Positions 22,444 through 31,873 are shown, counted from the stretch's first letter. The stretch: 64,000 bases of DNA from RUG626 sp051866775 (GCA_051866775.1 JBJDXR010000043.1:1-64000), one strand, 5' to 3'. Numbers and translations: made by a program. Notes: generated by a model not told the origin, from the letters alone.

Positions 22444-23298
22444 ATGCACGAGAAGAAAGGTTTTTCAAAGCGCGCAGAAGAGTTCCTGAGCGGAAAGGGC
22501 TTTTACATAGTCCTTTTCGTGTGCATCGCCGTGATAGGCGTGTCAGCGTGGCTCCTGATGTTTTCGGAGTACTCACCGCTGAACATCGGCGATGACGGGG
22601 ACTATCTTGATGTAATGGCCAACGCGGAGGAAGCTTCCGCGCCTATAGACCTGCGTGACGACAACGAGACGCCGGATAATGCCGAGGCCCCGGACAGCGG
22701 AGAGCCCGATAACGGCAGGTTGCCTGATACCCAGACTCCGGAGAATACCGATACCCAGCCGGAGGCAGGCACCGGGACAAGCGAAAATGCCGGTACGCTT
22801 AAGGTGGAGACCAAGCCGGAGACTAAGCCCCAGCCGGATCCTGAGGACGACAGCGAGCAGCAGACAGCGGCGCTGACGCCCAAGGATATAAGCTATATCT
22901 GGCCTATAAACGGCTCCGTCTGCGTGGAATACTCACCTGCGGGCCTTATCTACAGCAAGACCATGGGGGATTGGCGTACTCACGACGGCGTTGATATTGC
23001 CGCACAGCTGGGTACGAAGGTCATGACGGTGGCCGACGGAACGGTCCTTGAAATTTACGATGACGATCTATTCGGCACCACCGTGACGATAGATCATGGT
23101 GCGGGAGTCGTCAGTATCTATTCAAATCTGGCGGCCATCCCCACGGTAAATGAGGGCGACGCGGTGTCCATGGGCTCGGTTATAGGCTCTGTGGGCGACA
23201 CGGCGCTGGGCGAGACAGGCGAGGTTTCGCACCTGCATTTTGCCATGACGGTAAACGGAGAATCGGTGAATCCTCAGGACTACCTGCCCAAAAAGTAA
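22444..23298 (+). CDS. spoIIQ: SpoIIQ-like M23 (LytM-domain) sporulation protein
   Basis: A 284-residue type II membrane protein: cytoplasmic tail, one helix (about 19-40), a low-complexity acidic Pro/Glu/Asp/Thr linker (about 60-145) and a C-terminal LytM domain. The zinc site is complete (HDGVD at 180-184 and HLH at 263-265), as in clostridial SpoIIQ and unlike the degenerate Bacillus one. SpoIIQ joins SpoIIIAH to form the forespore-mother cell channel. GGAGG lies 8 nt before the ATG at 22444, and a sigma-F promoter sits upstream. A cell-wall endopeptidase outside sporulation is the alternative. Confidence 0.82.
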   Translation: MHEKKGFSKRAEEFLSGKGFYIVLFVCIAVIGVSAWLLMFSEYSPLNIGDDGDYLDVMANAEEASAPIDLRDDNETPDNAEAPDSGEPDNGRLPDTQTPENTDTQPEAGTGTSENAGTLKVETKPETKPQPDPEDDSEQQTAALTPKDISYIWPINGSVCVEYSPAGLIYSKTMGDWRTHDGVDIAAQLGTKVMTVADGTVLEIYDDDLFGTTVTIDHGAGVVSIYSNLAAIPTVNEGDAVSMGSVIGSVGDTALGETGEVSHLHFAMTVNGESVNPQDYLPKK

Positions 23299-23404
23299 AC
23301 GGCACGGAAGGGAGCCTGCATCGTCAGGCTCCCTTCCGGCATTAGTGTACAGGACGGATCTGAATTTTACGTGTCGGGTGGCTTAAAATACACGGATAAT
23401 TTTA

Positions 23405-23440
23405 GCCGCCCTGCGTCCAAAGACGCAGGGCGGCGTTTTT
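23405..23440 (+). terminator. Terminator after the spoIIQ-like gene
   Basis: 13 bp perfect stem GCCGCCCTGCGTC / GACGCAGGGCGGC with loop CAAA, followed by GTTTTT. A second hairpin (23306-23337, stem GGAAGGGAGCCTG) lies just after the stop without a T run. Confidence 0.85.
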
Positions 23441-24150
23441 CATCCTATCGAAACGGATATGGAGATGTAGTTTATTATCATGTGCAAAAACACCGGGCAC
23501 CACAGGTTCCTGCCGCGTTCGTAGCACCAGCCGAGCACCAGTCCCGCGGGAATGTACTGTATGAGATAGAGCAGTATTGCCGGGCTGAAGCTGTAGACGA
23601 TGTACTCCCACAGGTGGTACACGGCGAAAAAAACCGAGGAGACGATATATGCCGTGATACGGTGCTTTCGGCGGATGGTGCCGAAGACCACACCCCGAAA
23701 GAGCACCTCCTCAACCACCGGCGCCAGCAGAACACCTATTGCCAGCATGGTGTTGGGATTCAGCTTTGTCTCGGATATGACGGCGGAGGAGTTGGGGTTT
23801 GTAAGCTCGTTTAAAAACAGCCCCAGCAGGAAATTCACCGCGTACATCAGCGCAATATAGATAAAATAACCTGCGACGACGGCTATGAGGGTGTCCAGAA
23901 GGTTTGAACACAGGTCGGCGAAGGACTCTTTGAGAAATTTAAACAAAAATATCAGCAGAAATACAAACCCGAAGGCATAGTATGTTAGATTGAGGTATGA
24001 ACTGCTCAGGGTAAAGCCCAGCTTTGGAAAGATATAGGCGTTAAGCAGCATCAGAATATAGACCATAGCGAAGGTGTGTATAAAGACGTATATCCAGCCG
24101 ACTATGGCCTCGGTCTTGTTCATGGGGAGATGAAACGCTTTTTTCTTCAT
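23440..24150 (-). CDS. CPBP-family intramembrane metalloprotease
   Basis: A 236-residue protein with about seven membrane helices. The three CPBP (Abi/Rce1-like) motifs are present: EEVLFRG near residue 145, FAVYHLWE, and a final HMIINY. These supply the Glu and His residues of the active site inside the membrane. Functions in the family include CAAX processing, bacteriocin self-immunity and regulated proteolysis; the substrate here is unknown. The ATG shares one base with the mutS stop (TGATG), so it is translationally coupled to mutS, although the link may be only positional. Confidence 0.88.
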   Translation of the reverse strand: MKKKAFHLPMNKTEAIVGWIYVFIHTFAMVYILMLLNAYIFPKLGFTLSSSYLNLTYYAFGFVFLLIFLFKFLKESFADLCSNLLDTLIAVVAGYFIYIALMYAVNFLLGLFLNELTNPNSSAVISETKLNPNTMLAIGVLLAPVVEEVLFRGVVFGTIRRKHRITAYIVSSVFFAVYHLWEYIVYSFSPAILLYLIQYIPAGLVLGWCYERGRNLWCPVFLHMIINYISISVSIG

Positions 24151-26747
24151 CAGGTGACCTTCTTTTTAAGCTCAAACAGCAGGTTGAGCGCCTCAAGCGG
24201 CGTCATAGTGTTGATGTCCGTAGTTCGCAGGATGCCGCAGATGTCGCTGCCTGCCATGGATTCAAGCGATACCTGTCCGGAGTCCGGTTTTGCCTTGACG
24301 GCGGCAGGTGTCCCGGGAGCCTCGCTTATTATCTCCGAAAGTATGGCCTTGGCCCGGCGTATGACGTTTTCAGGCACGCCTGCCAGATGCGCTACCTCGA
24401 TGCCGTAGCTGTCATCAGCCCCTCCAGGGATTATTTTTCTAAGAAATATTATGTCTCCGCCCCGCTTTTTTGCGGAGATGTTGTAGTTTTTTACGCCCGG
24501 GATTGAATCCTCCAGCGCAGTAAGCTCATGATAATGGGTCGCAAACATGGTTTTTGCGCCCAGCTTCTTCTTGTCAGCGCAGAACTCCACCACCGCCCGG
24601 GCTATTGCCATTCCGTCATAGGTGGAGGTGCCCCGGCCGATCTCGTCCAATATGAGAAGGCTCCGGGAGGTGGCCTCCTTCAGGATCTGCGCGACCTCGC
24701 TCATCTCGACCATAAAGGTGGACTTTCCGGCGGAGAGGTCGTCGGAGGCGCCGATGCGTGTAAACACCCTGTCCACAATGCCTATGGAGGCTGAGCGCGC
24801 CGGCACGAAGGAGCCTATCTGCGCCATAAGGACGATGAGGGCGGTCTGGCGCATATATGTGGACTTTCCCGCCATGTTGGGTCCGGTGATTATTGCCGTC
24901 GAGGCGCCGGAGCAGTCCAGATATGTGTCGTTCGGCACAAAGAGAGAATCCTTCTGCATAAGCTCCACCACCGGATGGCGGCCGTCTTTTATATCAATGA
25001 CGCCGTCGGCGGTTATCTCCGGCCGGCACCATCCGGCGGAGACTGCGGAATCAGAAAAGGAGCAGAGCACGTCAAGCTGGGCAACAAGCGCCGCGGTGGC
25101 CTGAACCCGCAGCACCTGTGCCGCCACATCCAGACGCAGCTTTGTAAACAGCTGGTATTCAAGCTCTGTAAGCCGCTCCTTGGCTGTCAGAAGCTCAGTC
25201 TCAAGATTTTTAAGCTCCTCGGTTATAAAGCGCTCGCCGTTCACCAGAGTCTGCTTTCTTATGTAGTCCGGGGGAACATCTGCCGACTGGGAGCGGGGGA
25301 TCTCTATATAATAGCCGAATACCTTATTGTAGCTCACCTTGAGCTTTTTGCCTGTTCTTGCCTTCTCACGGGCCTCAATGTCCGCCAGAGCCTGCTGGCT
25401 TCCGCCCAGAAGCGAGCGCAGATGGTCGACCTCCTCGTTGAAGCCCTCACGTATCATCCCGCCCTCGCGCACGGAGAAGGGCGGCTCGTCGCAGACGGCA
25501 TCCGAGATCATCCGCCGGATGTCCTCCAACATATCCATATTTTTTATCTCGCTTATAAGGGGGGAGGACATCCCCCCGAGAAGCTCCTGAAGCTGGGGAA
25601 GGAGGTCGATGGAGAGCTTAAGGGCGGTTAGGTCGCGGCAGTTGGCGGTACCGTAGACGACTTTGCCTATTATGCGTTCCATATCGCCGATGCCCTTGAG
25701 AGTGAGAATAAGCTCGGGCCGGGACACGTTATCCTCATAAAGCTCGTTCACAGCCGCAAGGCGGCGGTTTATAGCCGCAGGGGAGAGAAGCGGGCGCGAG
25801 ACCCACGAGCGGATAAGGCGGCTGCCCATAGGCGTGCGGGTCCTGTCCATCGCCCAGAGAAGGCTGCCCTTCTTCTCCTGTGCCCGCAGTGAGTAGAGAA
25901 GCTCAAGGTTGCGTATTGTCTGGATGTCCAGCTCCATGTAACGACCGTCAGAGTAAAAATCCAGCTTGTTTATGTGGGAAAGGTCGGTCTTCTGGGTGTC
26001 GATGATATAAGACAGAAGCGCCCCGATGGCGGAGACCGCCTGAGGCTCACTGCCTATGCCCAATTCATCAAGGCTCTTAACTGAGAACTGCTCGCAGATG
26101 CGCATGGCTGACTGCATATAGTCAAAGCGCTCCTCCTGAGTCTCAAAGAGGCATCCGAGCTTATTGCCCAGAAGCTGTTTTATGCCGGCATCCGCCGCGG
26201 CTGACTGGTTAAGGACTGCCTCGGACGGAGAAAAACGCGCAAGCTCGTTAAGTATACCCGATACCTCCTTGGGTGGAAAGGAACGGGCGCAGATCTCGCC
26301 GGTGGAGATGTCCGCAAAGCAAACGGCGGCGCCGGCGGCATCCAGGTACACGGCGGCCAGATAGTTTGATTTTCCATCCTCCAGCATAGAGGAATCAATA
26401 AGGGTGCCGGGGGTGACGATACGCACAATGTCCCGCTCGACCAGGCCCTTTGCGGTGGCGGGATCCTCCATTTGCTCGCATATGGCCACCTTGTAGCCCT
26501 TTGCTATAAGGCGGGCTATATAGGCCTCGGAGGAGTGGTAGGGAACCCCGCACATGGGTACGCGCTCGTCCGGGTCCTCCTTGTTCCTGTCACGGGTCGT
26601 CAGTACAAGGTCAAGCTCCTTCGACACGGTCCGGGCGTCATCCTCAAACATCTCATAGAAGTCCCCCAGCCTGAAGAAAAGTATGCAGTCGGAGTGCTTC
26701 TCTTTTATACTCATATACTGCCGCATCATTGGGGTCAATTCCGGCAT
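24150..26747 (-). CDS. mutS: DNA mismatch repair protein MutS
   Basis: An 865-residue mismatch-recognition ATPase. The mismatch-reading FYEMF (Phe-x-Glu) is near residue 30, with the connector, core and clamp domains next, then Walker A GPNMAGKST, the DEIGRGTSTYDG Walker B region and the C-terminal dimerisation segment. The ATG at 26747 follows AGGAGAT by 6 nt; a GTG two codons earlier abuts that site. mutL is 3 kb away on the opposite strand, so mutS and mutL are split by miaB and the racemase-like gene here rather than forming one operon. Confidence 0.97.
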   Translation of the reverse strand: MPELTPMMRQYMSIKEKHSDCILFFRLGDFYEMFEDDARTVSKELDLVLTTRDRNKEDPDERVPMCGVPYHSSEAYIARLIAKGYKVAICEQMEDPATAKGLVERDIVRIVTPGTLIDSSMLEDGKSNYLAAVYLDAAGAAVCFADISTGEICARSFPPKEVSGILNELARFSPSEAVLNQSAAADAGIKQLLGNKLGCLFETQEERFDYMQSAMRICEQFSVKSLDELGIGSEPQAVSAIGALLSYIIDTQKTDLSHINKLDFYSDGRYMELDIQTIRNLELLYSLRAQEKKGSLLWAMDRTRTPMGSRLIRSWVSRPLLSPAAINRRLAAVNELYEDNVSRPELILTLKGIGDMERIIGKVVYGTANCRDLTALKLSIDLLPQLQELLGGMSSPLISEIKNMDMLEDIRRMISDAVCDEPPFSVREGGMIREGFNEEVDHLRSLLGGSQQALADIEAREKARTGKKLKVSYNKVFGYYIEIPRSQSADVPPDYIRKQTLVNGERFITEELKNLETELLTAKERLTELEYQLFTKLRLDVAAQVLRVQATAALVAQLDVLCSFSDSAVSAGWCRPEITADGVIDIKDGRHPVVELMQKDSLFVPNDTYLDCSGASTAIITGPNMAGKSTYMRQTALIVLMAQIGSFVPARSASIGIVDRVFTRIGASDDLSAGKSTFMVEMSEVAQILKEATSRSLLILDEIGRGTSTYDGMAIARAVVEFCADKKKLGAKTMFATHYHELTALEDSIPGVKNYNISAKKRGGDIIFLRKIIPGGADDSYGIEVAHLAGVPENVIRRAKAILSEIISEAPGTPAAVKAKPDSGQVSLESMAGSDICGILRTTDINTMTPLEALNLLFELKKKVT

Positions 26748-26817
26748 TTTCACATCTCCTTTTAAGTTGAGCGCGCCGCCGCTTTGGACGCCGCGCTCTC
26801 ATATATAGCCTGCTGAA

Positions 26818-27273
26818 TTATTTTTTCTTCTTTTTCTTCCCACCGGGATTGTTTTTTGCCTTCTGCTCCCTTTTGTAATCGCGCAGCCCCTTAGTTCCGG
26901 GGGCGATATCTTCCGGCTCCTCCACCTTATCATTTGAACCGTCCTTTTTAAGCTTGGCTTCAATAAGGAACGGCAGCGCTACGACCAGGGCCAGCTCAAT
27001 CCCTATGTGGAGCCAGTCAAACCATGTGCCGTAGCCGATGTAAAAGATCTTAACTGCAAATATCACCGCCAGGATACCGGCGAATATAAAGCACACTATA
27101 CCGGCAAATTCATGCCCCATCTTCCAGTTGTTCGGGTTATACTTGGCACGAGGAGTCATAAGCCCGCCCTTCTTTGTCTTGAAGGATGGGGTGAGGTATC
27201 TGTATTTGTAGCCGTAATAGAAAAACATAACAACGAAAAGAATGTCGATAAGAAGCTTGCGGTTCAGGTTCAT
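26818..27273 (-). CDS. SdpI-like small membrane protein with lysine-rich tail
   Basis: A 151-residue protein. There are three or four hydrophobic segments (about 8-25, 57-78, 85-103). The stretch TPRAKYNPNNWKMGHEFAG resembles the SdpI/YhfL family signature in which a W and a K/R-H pair follow a turn after the first helix; SdpI is an immunity and signalling protein in Bacillus. The C-terminal 45 residues are hydrophilic and end in seven lysines after a glycine pair, which may bind lipid headgroups or RNA. The start overlaps the miaB stop as ATGA. Family assignment is tentative. Confidence 0.6.
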   Translation of the reverse strand: MNLNRKLLIDILFVVMFFYYGYKYRYLTPSFKTKKGGLMTPRAKYNPNNWKMGHEFAGIVCFIFAGILAVIFAVKIFYIGYGTWFDWLHIGIELALVVALPFLIEAKLKKDGSNDKVEEPEDIAPGTKGLRDYKREQKAKNNPGGKKKKKK

Positions 27274-28721
27274 GCTTGGTTAAATTCTCCTTCCTGCGGC
27301 TGCTCAATACAGCCATAAAGTGCCCATGTGTTGCTGTCCGTTATCCTTACGTTGGAAAAGCCGCCGATAAGGGACTTGTCCCCCTTCAATCTGACTAAGC
27401 GGCCTCCGTTTGTACGGGAAGTCAGATATTCACCGTCCGCCCCGTCCACGAGCACCCGCTGGCTGCTTCCGATGTAGGCGGCGTGCTTTTCCTCGGAGAT
27501 GCTGTTTTGAAGCTCGATGAGCCTGTCAAAGCGTCGCTGTTTGTCCTCCCTTGTGTATGGATCGGGCATGGTGGCAGCCGGCGTGCCTGTGCGCTTTGAG
27601 TAGATGAAGGTAAAGAGCGCGTCGAAGCGGACCTTCTCAACCAGCGACAGCGTGTCCTCAAAGTCCGCCTCCGTCTCCCCGGGGAAGCCCACTATGACGT
27701 CGCTTGTAAGCACCACATCCGGCATATACGAGCGGGCCATTTCAATAAGCTCAAGATAGCCCTCCCTTGTATAGCGCCTGTTCATCTCCCTGAGCACCCG
27801 TGTAGAACCGGACTGGAAGGGCAGATGTATGTGCCGGGCGGCCTTTTCGCATTTTGCCATGGTGGAGAAAAGCTTCTCCCCGGCATCCTTGGGGTGGCTG
27901 GTCATAAAGCGTATTAAAAAATCCCCGGGGATGTCGTTTATTTCGGCGATGATGTCGGAAAAATCCGTCCCCAGGCCCAAGTCCTTGCCGTAGGAGTTCA
28001 CGTTCTGGCCCAATAGGGTTATATCCTTATACCCGGCGGATACAAGGGCCTTTGCCTCGGAGATTATCTCCTCCGGCAGACGGGAGCGCTCACGCCCACG
28101 CACGTATGGAACGATGCAGTAGGAGCAGAAGTTGTTGCAGCCGTACATTATGGAAAGCCAGGCCTTTACGGAGCTGTCACGCTTTGAGGGGAGCCCCTCG
28201 GCTATGGCTCCGTCGGAGGGGGATATCTCAAATATGCGCCCGCCGTTTGTGAGAAGCTCGTTTAGAAATTCGGGAAAGCACCAGAGCGCGTGGGGACCGA
28301 AAACAAGATCCACATGGCGGTAGGAGCTTTTAATCTTTTCGGCCACGGTGGGCTGCTGCATCATGCAGCCGCACAGGGCGATTATCTGGCTCGGCTTTGC
28401 CCGCTTTGTGTGGGTGAGAGCACCTACATTGCCAAAGACACGCATCTCGGCGTGCTCCCGGACGGCACAGGTGTTTATAACGATAACATCGGCCTCCGCC
28501 GCCTCTGCGGTAAGCTCATAGCCCATTTTCAGAAGCATCCCGCGTATTTTTTCACTGTCGGCCTCGTTCTGCTGACAGCCGTAGGTGTCAACAAGCGCCA
28601 GGGGCTTTTTTGGGAGGGCGGCGCTGCGCTCCGCCACACGCTCCATTATTTCACTCTGCCGCTCAATGTCGGCGGAGGATATCTCTGTTCTTTTGTAGCT
28701 CACGGTGTTCTCCAAATTCAT
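27270..28721 (-). CDS. miaB: tRNA-2-methylthio-N6-dimethylallyladenosine synthase MiaB
   Basis: A 483-residue radical-SAM methylthiotransferase that adds a 2-methylthio group to i6A37 in tRNA. The UPF0004 domain has Cys ligands in YGCQQNE, NTCAVRE and GCMMQQ; the radical SAM cluster is CNNFCSYCIVP, followed by GRERSR; a TRAM domain closes the protein. The ATG at 28721 has no Shine-Dalgarno and would lie only about 14 nt from the predicted transcription start (promoter at 28742-28770), so a very short leader or a later start is possible. miaA, which makes its substrate, lies on the other strand at 31874. Confidence 0.95.
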   Translation of the reverse strand: MNLENTVSYKRTEISSADIERQSEIMERVAERSAALPKKPLALVDTYGCQQNEADSEKIRGMLLKMGYELTAEAAEADVIVINTCAVREHAEMRVFGNVGALTHTKRAKPSQIIALCGCMMQQPTVAEKIKSSYRHVDLVFGPHALWCFPEFLNELLTNGGRIFEISPSDGAIAEGLPSKRDSSVKAWLSIMYGCNNFCSYCIVPYVRGRERSRLPEEIISEAKALVSAGYKDITLLGQNVNSYGKDLGLGTDFSDIIAEINDIPGDFLIRFMTSHPKDAGEKLFSTMAKCEKAARHIHLPFQSGSTRVLREMNRRYTREGYLELIEMARSYMPDVVLTSDVIVGFPGETEADFEDTLSLVEKVRFDALFTFIYSKRTGTPAATMPDPYTREDKQRRFDRLIELQNSISEEKHAAYIGSSQRVLVDGADGEYLTSRTNGGRLVRLKGDKSLIGGFSNVRITDSNTWALYGCIEQPQEGEFNQA

Positions 28722-28741
28722 TATATAAATGTACAAAACGT

Positions 28742-28770
28742 ATTTTATCAAATAATGATGGAATTTACAA
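28742..28770 (-). promoter_or_regulatory. Promoter of the miaB operon
   Basis: Minus strand TTGTAA (28770-28765), 17 bp spacer, TAAAAT (28747-28742). Confidence 0.6.
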
Positions 28771-28848
28771 CGGTTATCGTGTATAATTAATCAGATATGT
28801 TGTACCAGCGATAAAATGCACGTTAAGTGTTCCGGGGAGGGGACGGCG

Positions 28849-29904
28849 TTGAAAAATCTTATAATCGATAAGACAGCTATAAAGAATAACCTTGCCGCTG
28901 TAAAATCAAGAGCAAAAGGGGCGGAGGTCTATGCGGATCTTACGGGGGATGCCTACGGTATGGGCCTGCTCACTACGGCAAAGCTTCTCCGAGATGAAGG
29001 AATTCGCACCTTTGCCGTCTCAGACCCGAGGGATGCGGAGATCCTGAGGGGTGCGGGCTTTATTGAGGAGAGGCTTATGATGCTGCGCAGCACCGCCGAC
29101 AGTGAGGAGCTGGAAAAGCTGATCGATCTCAATGTGGTGTGTACCGTAGGCTCCTATGACGCCGCCGTGGCTATAAACGGCATAGCGGAGGCGAGAAAGA
29201 CCGTATGTGAGGTACAGATTAAGATCGACACCGGTCTTGGACGCTACGGATTTATAGCCAATGAGACCGACAAGATAGCCTCCATATACAAATATATGCC
29301 TAATCTGGCGATAGTGGGGATATTTTCCACCTACTCACAGTCATGGAAGAGCAAGAAGATCACGCTGTCCCAGTTTGACGCTTTTCAGGAGGTCCTGGAG
29401 AAACTTGTTGGTATGGGCTTTGAGCTTGGAGTCACACACATATGTGACTCGGCCGCGCTGTTCCGCTACGACTTTGGAAGGATGGATGCGGTGCGCATAG
29501 GCACGGCATTTTCCGGTCGCGTCGCGGGAGGCGGAGTTCCCGGCCTTACGAAGGTGGGATACATCGAGGCGGGCATTGAGGAGGTCGGCTGGTTTCCAAA
29601 GGGCCACCGTATTGGCTCCGCCGTCCTTAAAAAGCCTGCAAGGCTGGCGGTGCTGTCTGTGGGCTATTATCACGGCTTCGGAGTTAACCGCCCCGAGCAG
29701 GAGCAGAGCATATGGGATGTGATCCGCTCGAGGCGGAGAATGCCGTCGGTGAAGATCGGCGGACAGCGGGTCAAGGTAGTGGGCGAAATCGGTATGATGC
29801 ACACGATCGTCGACGTCACAAAGCTCAACTGCCGCGTGGGAGATCCGGCAATTATGGATGTGGATCCGGTCAATGTCAAGGGCCTTGTCAGAATTTACAG
29901 ATAG
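28849..29904 (+). CDS. Alanine-racemase-fold protein lacking the PLP lysine
   Basis: A 351-residue protein that aligns end to end with alanine racemases. The start is a TTG behind GGGGAGGGG. Retained features: KIDTG with the carbamylated-Lys position, the GLGRYG arginine, DAVRIG, GYYHG and a C-terminal LVRIYR. Lost features: the PLP Schiff-base lysine of VKANAYGHG is Thr32 (reading ADLTGDAYGMG), and the segment that normally carries the second catalytic residue, Tyr in VSYGRTY, reads HRIGSAV. The His in the usual THFA-like turn is also gone. It should not racemise amino acids by the known mechanism. It may bind a ligand, act as a scaffold or catalyse something else. It is divergent from miaB and directly upstream of mutL. 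Confidence 0.8.
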   Translation: MKNLIIDKTAIKNNLAAVKSRAKGAEVYADLTGDAYGMGLLTTAKLLRDEGIRTFAVSDPRDAEILRGAGFIEERLMMLRSTADSEELEKLIDLNVVCTVGSYDAAVAINGIAEARKTVCEVQIKIDTGLGRYGFIANETDKIASIYKYMPNLAIVGIFSTYSQSWKSKKITLSQFDAFQEVLEKLVGMGFELGVTHICDSAALFRYDFGRMDAVRIGTAFSGRVAGGGVPGLTKVGYIEAGIEEVGWFPKGHRIGSAVLKKPARLAVLSVGYYHGFGVNRPEQEQSIWDVIRSRRRMPSVKIGGQRVKVVGEIGMMHTIVDVTKLNCRVGDPAIMDVDPVNVKGLVRIYR

Positions 29905-29936
29905 CACACCCTTTCTGCGGCAGAATGGAGATTTAA

Positions 29937-31871
29937 ATGGCAAAAATATTTGAGATGCCGCCGCACCTAGCAGACCTTATTGCAGCGGGCGAGGTGGTGG
30001 AGCGGCCCGGCTCCGTGGTGAAGGAGCTGGTGGAAAACTCTATAGACGCCGGCGCTTCAAGCGTGACGGTGGAGATAAAAAACGGCGGTATGTCGCTTAT
30101 CCGCGTGACGGATAACGGCAGCGGAATAGCCCGGGATGATGTGGAGACGGCCTTCCTGCGCCACGCCACAAGCAAGCTTAAAAGCGAGAGGGATCTTGAG
30201 GCCATCGGAACGTTGGGCTTCAGGGGTGAGGCCCTTGCGGCGATAGCCGCGGTGTCGAGGATCGAGCTTCTTACTAAAGAGCGGGGAGCGGACGAGGGTA
30301 CGCGACTTGTGCTTGAGGGCGGTACCCGCCGGGAAAAGGAGCCTCAGGGCTGCCCTGACGGAACTACCATCATTGTCCGGGACCTTTTCTTCAATACCCC
30401 GGCACGGCTGAAATTTATGAAGAACGACAGGGCGGAGGGCGCAAACGTAACGACGGTGATAATCCGTCTGGCGCTGTCACACCCGGAGGTATCGATAAGG
30501 TATATAAAGGACGGCAAGGAGGAGTACCACACCCCCGGTGACGGGAGGATGGAGTCCTGCGTCTACTCTGCGCTTGGCAGGGAGTTTGCCAAGGGGCTGC
30601 TGCCGGCGGATAACCAGGTGGACGGCATTAAGGTCACGGGCTTTGTATCCTCCCCGGCAAACTGCCGCGGAAACAGGGCGTGGCAGTTCTTCTTCATAAA
30701 CGGGCGGTTTATTAAATCCAAGCTCCTGCAGGCGGCTGTGGAACAGGCGTTTAAAAATTCGCTCTTCACCGGGCGCTTTCCGGTGTGTGTGCTGGAGCTC
30801 TATATGGGACTTAATGCTGTAGACGTGAATGTCCACCCAACGAAAATGGAGGTGCGCTTTTTAGATGAGCGCAGGGCCTTCGACGCGGTGTACTGGGCGG
30901 TGCGGGGCGCGCTGGAAAAGGAGAGCCGTCCTAAGGAACTGGAGATCTCTCCGGGCGCTGCGGGCGTTACAGAAGCTCCACAGGCAGCTAAAAACGTTGA
31001 GGCTGAGCCGCGGAGGCCGGCGGCATCCGGCGCATACCAGAGGCCGGAGGGCGGATCTGCAGATACGAAGGCTGCGCCAAAGCCCAGAGAGAATTTTTAC
31101 AGGACGGTGACGGCGGACACATTCCGCGCCTCCTATGGCGGCGGAGGGTTTAAAACCGCAGTTTCGCCGGTCCCGGAGAGAAGCAGGGCAGAGGCCCAGG
31201 TGCATGACTCGGTAAAAATAGCCTATCAGACGTCTATGAGCATGCCCGAGCCGGAGCCTCAGAGGACACCGTGGCAGACGGTGGAGCTTAAGGAGGACAA
31301 GGAGGAGCAGGGCTTCCGCTTTATAGGCGAGGCCATGAACACCTACCTTCTGTGTGAGAAGGACGGCAGCATCTTCATTATAGACAAGCACGCCGCCCAC
31401 GAGAGGATACTTTTTGACAGGCTGAAGGCGCAGAAGCGGGAGGTAAACTCCCAGCTGCTGCTGTCACCGGTCATATGCTCCGTCGGGGAGGAAGCGGCGC
31501 GCGTATTGGCGGAAAGCGCCGAGCTTCTCGGAGAGCTTGGATTTGAGATAGACGACTTCGGCGGAGGGAGCGTCGCCATACGCCAGATACCCGCGGACAT
31601 TGACATGGACGACCCGCAGGCATTTATGGAGGAGATAGCCGAGAAGCTCTCCACCGGCGGGCGGAGGGATATAGAATCCATGCGGGACGAGGTAATGCAC
31701 TCGGTGGCCTGCAAGGCGGCCATAAAGGCTGGGAAACGCTCGGAACCCGAGGAGGTCATGAAGCTGATCGGCCGGGTGCTCTCCGGTGAGATAAAATACT
31801 GCCCCCACGGGCGGCCCGTGTCCATAGAGCTTACCAAAGCCCAGCTTGACAAGGGCTTTAAGAGGGCTTGA
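29937..31871 (+). CDS. mutL: DNA mismatch repair protein MutL
   Basis: A 644-residue GHKL ATPase. The N-terminal motifs are LIAAGEVVERP, ENSIDAGA, DNGSGI and TLGFRGEAL. A Pro/Ala-rich linker (about 325-445) leads to the C-terminal nicking endonuclease domain with DKHAAHERILFDRL (the metal motif, with Asp in place of its last Glu), ACKAAIKAG and CPHGRP. It couples MutS mismatch recognition to strand incision. It begins 32 bp after the racemase-like gene and is followed immediately by miaA. Confidence 0.97.
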   Translation: MAKIFEMPPHLADLIAAGEVVERPGSVVKELVENSIDAGASSVTVEIKNGGMSLIRVTDNGSGIARDDVETAFLRHATSKLKSERDLEAIGTLGFRGEALAAIAAVSRIELLTKERGADEGTRLVLEGGTRREKEPQGCPDGTTIIVRDLFFNTPARLKFMKNDRAEGANVTTVIIRLALSHPEVSIRYIKDGKEEYHTPGDGRMESCVYSALGREFAKGLLPADNQVDGIKVTGFVSSPANCRGNRAWQFFFINGRFIKSKLLQAAVEQAFKNSLFTGRFPVCVLELYMGLNAVDVNVHPTKMEVRFLDERRAFDAVYWAVRGALEKESRPKELEISPGAAGVTEAPQAAKNVEAEPRRPAASGAYQRPEGGSADTKAAPKPRENFYRTVTADTFRASYGGGGFKTAVSPVPERSRAEAQVHDSVKIAYQTSMSMPEPEPQRTPWQTVELKEDKEEQGFRFIGEAMNTYLLCEKDGSIFIIDKHAAHERILFDRLKAQKREVNSQLLLSPVICSVGEEAARVLAESAELLGELGFEIDDFGGGSVAIRQIPADIDMDDPQAFMEEIAEKLSTGGRRDIESMRDEVMHSVACKAAIKAGKRSEPEEVMKLIGRVLSGEIKYCPHGRPVSIELTKAQLDKGFKRA

Positions 31872-31873
31872 CC

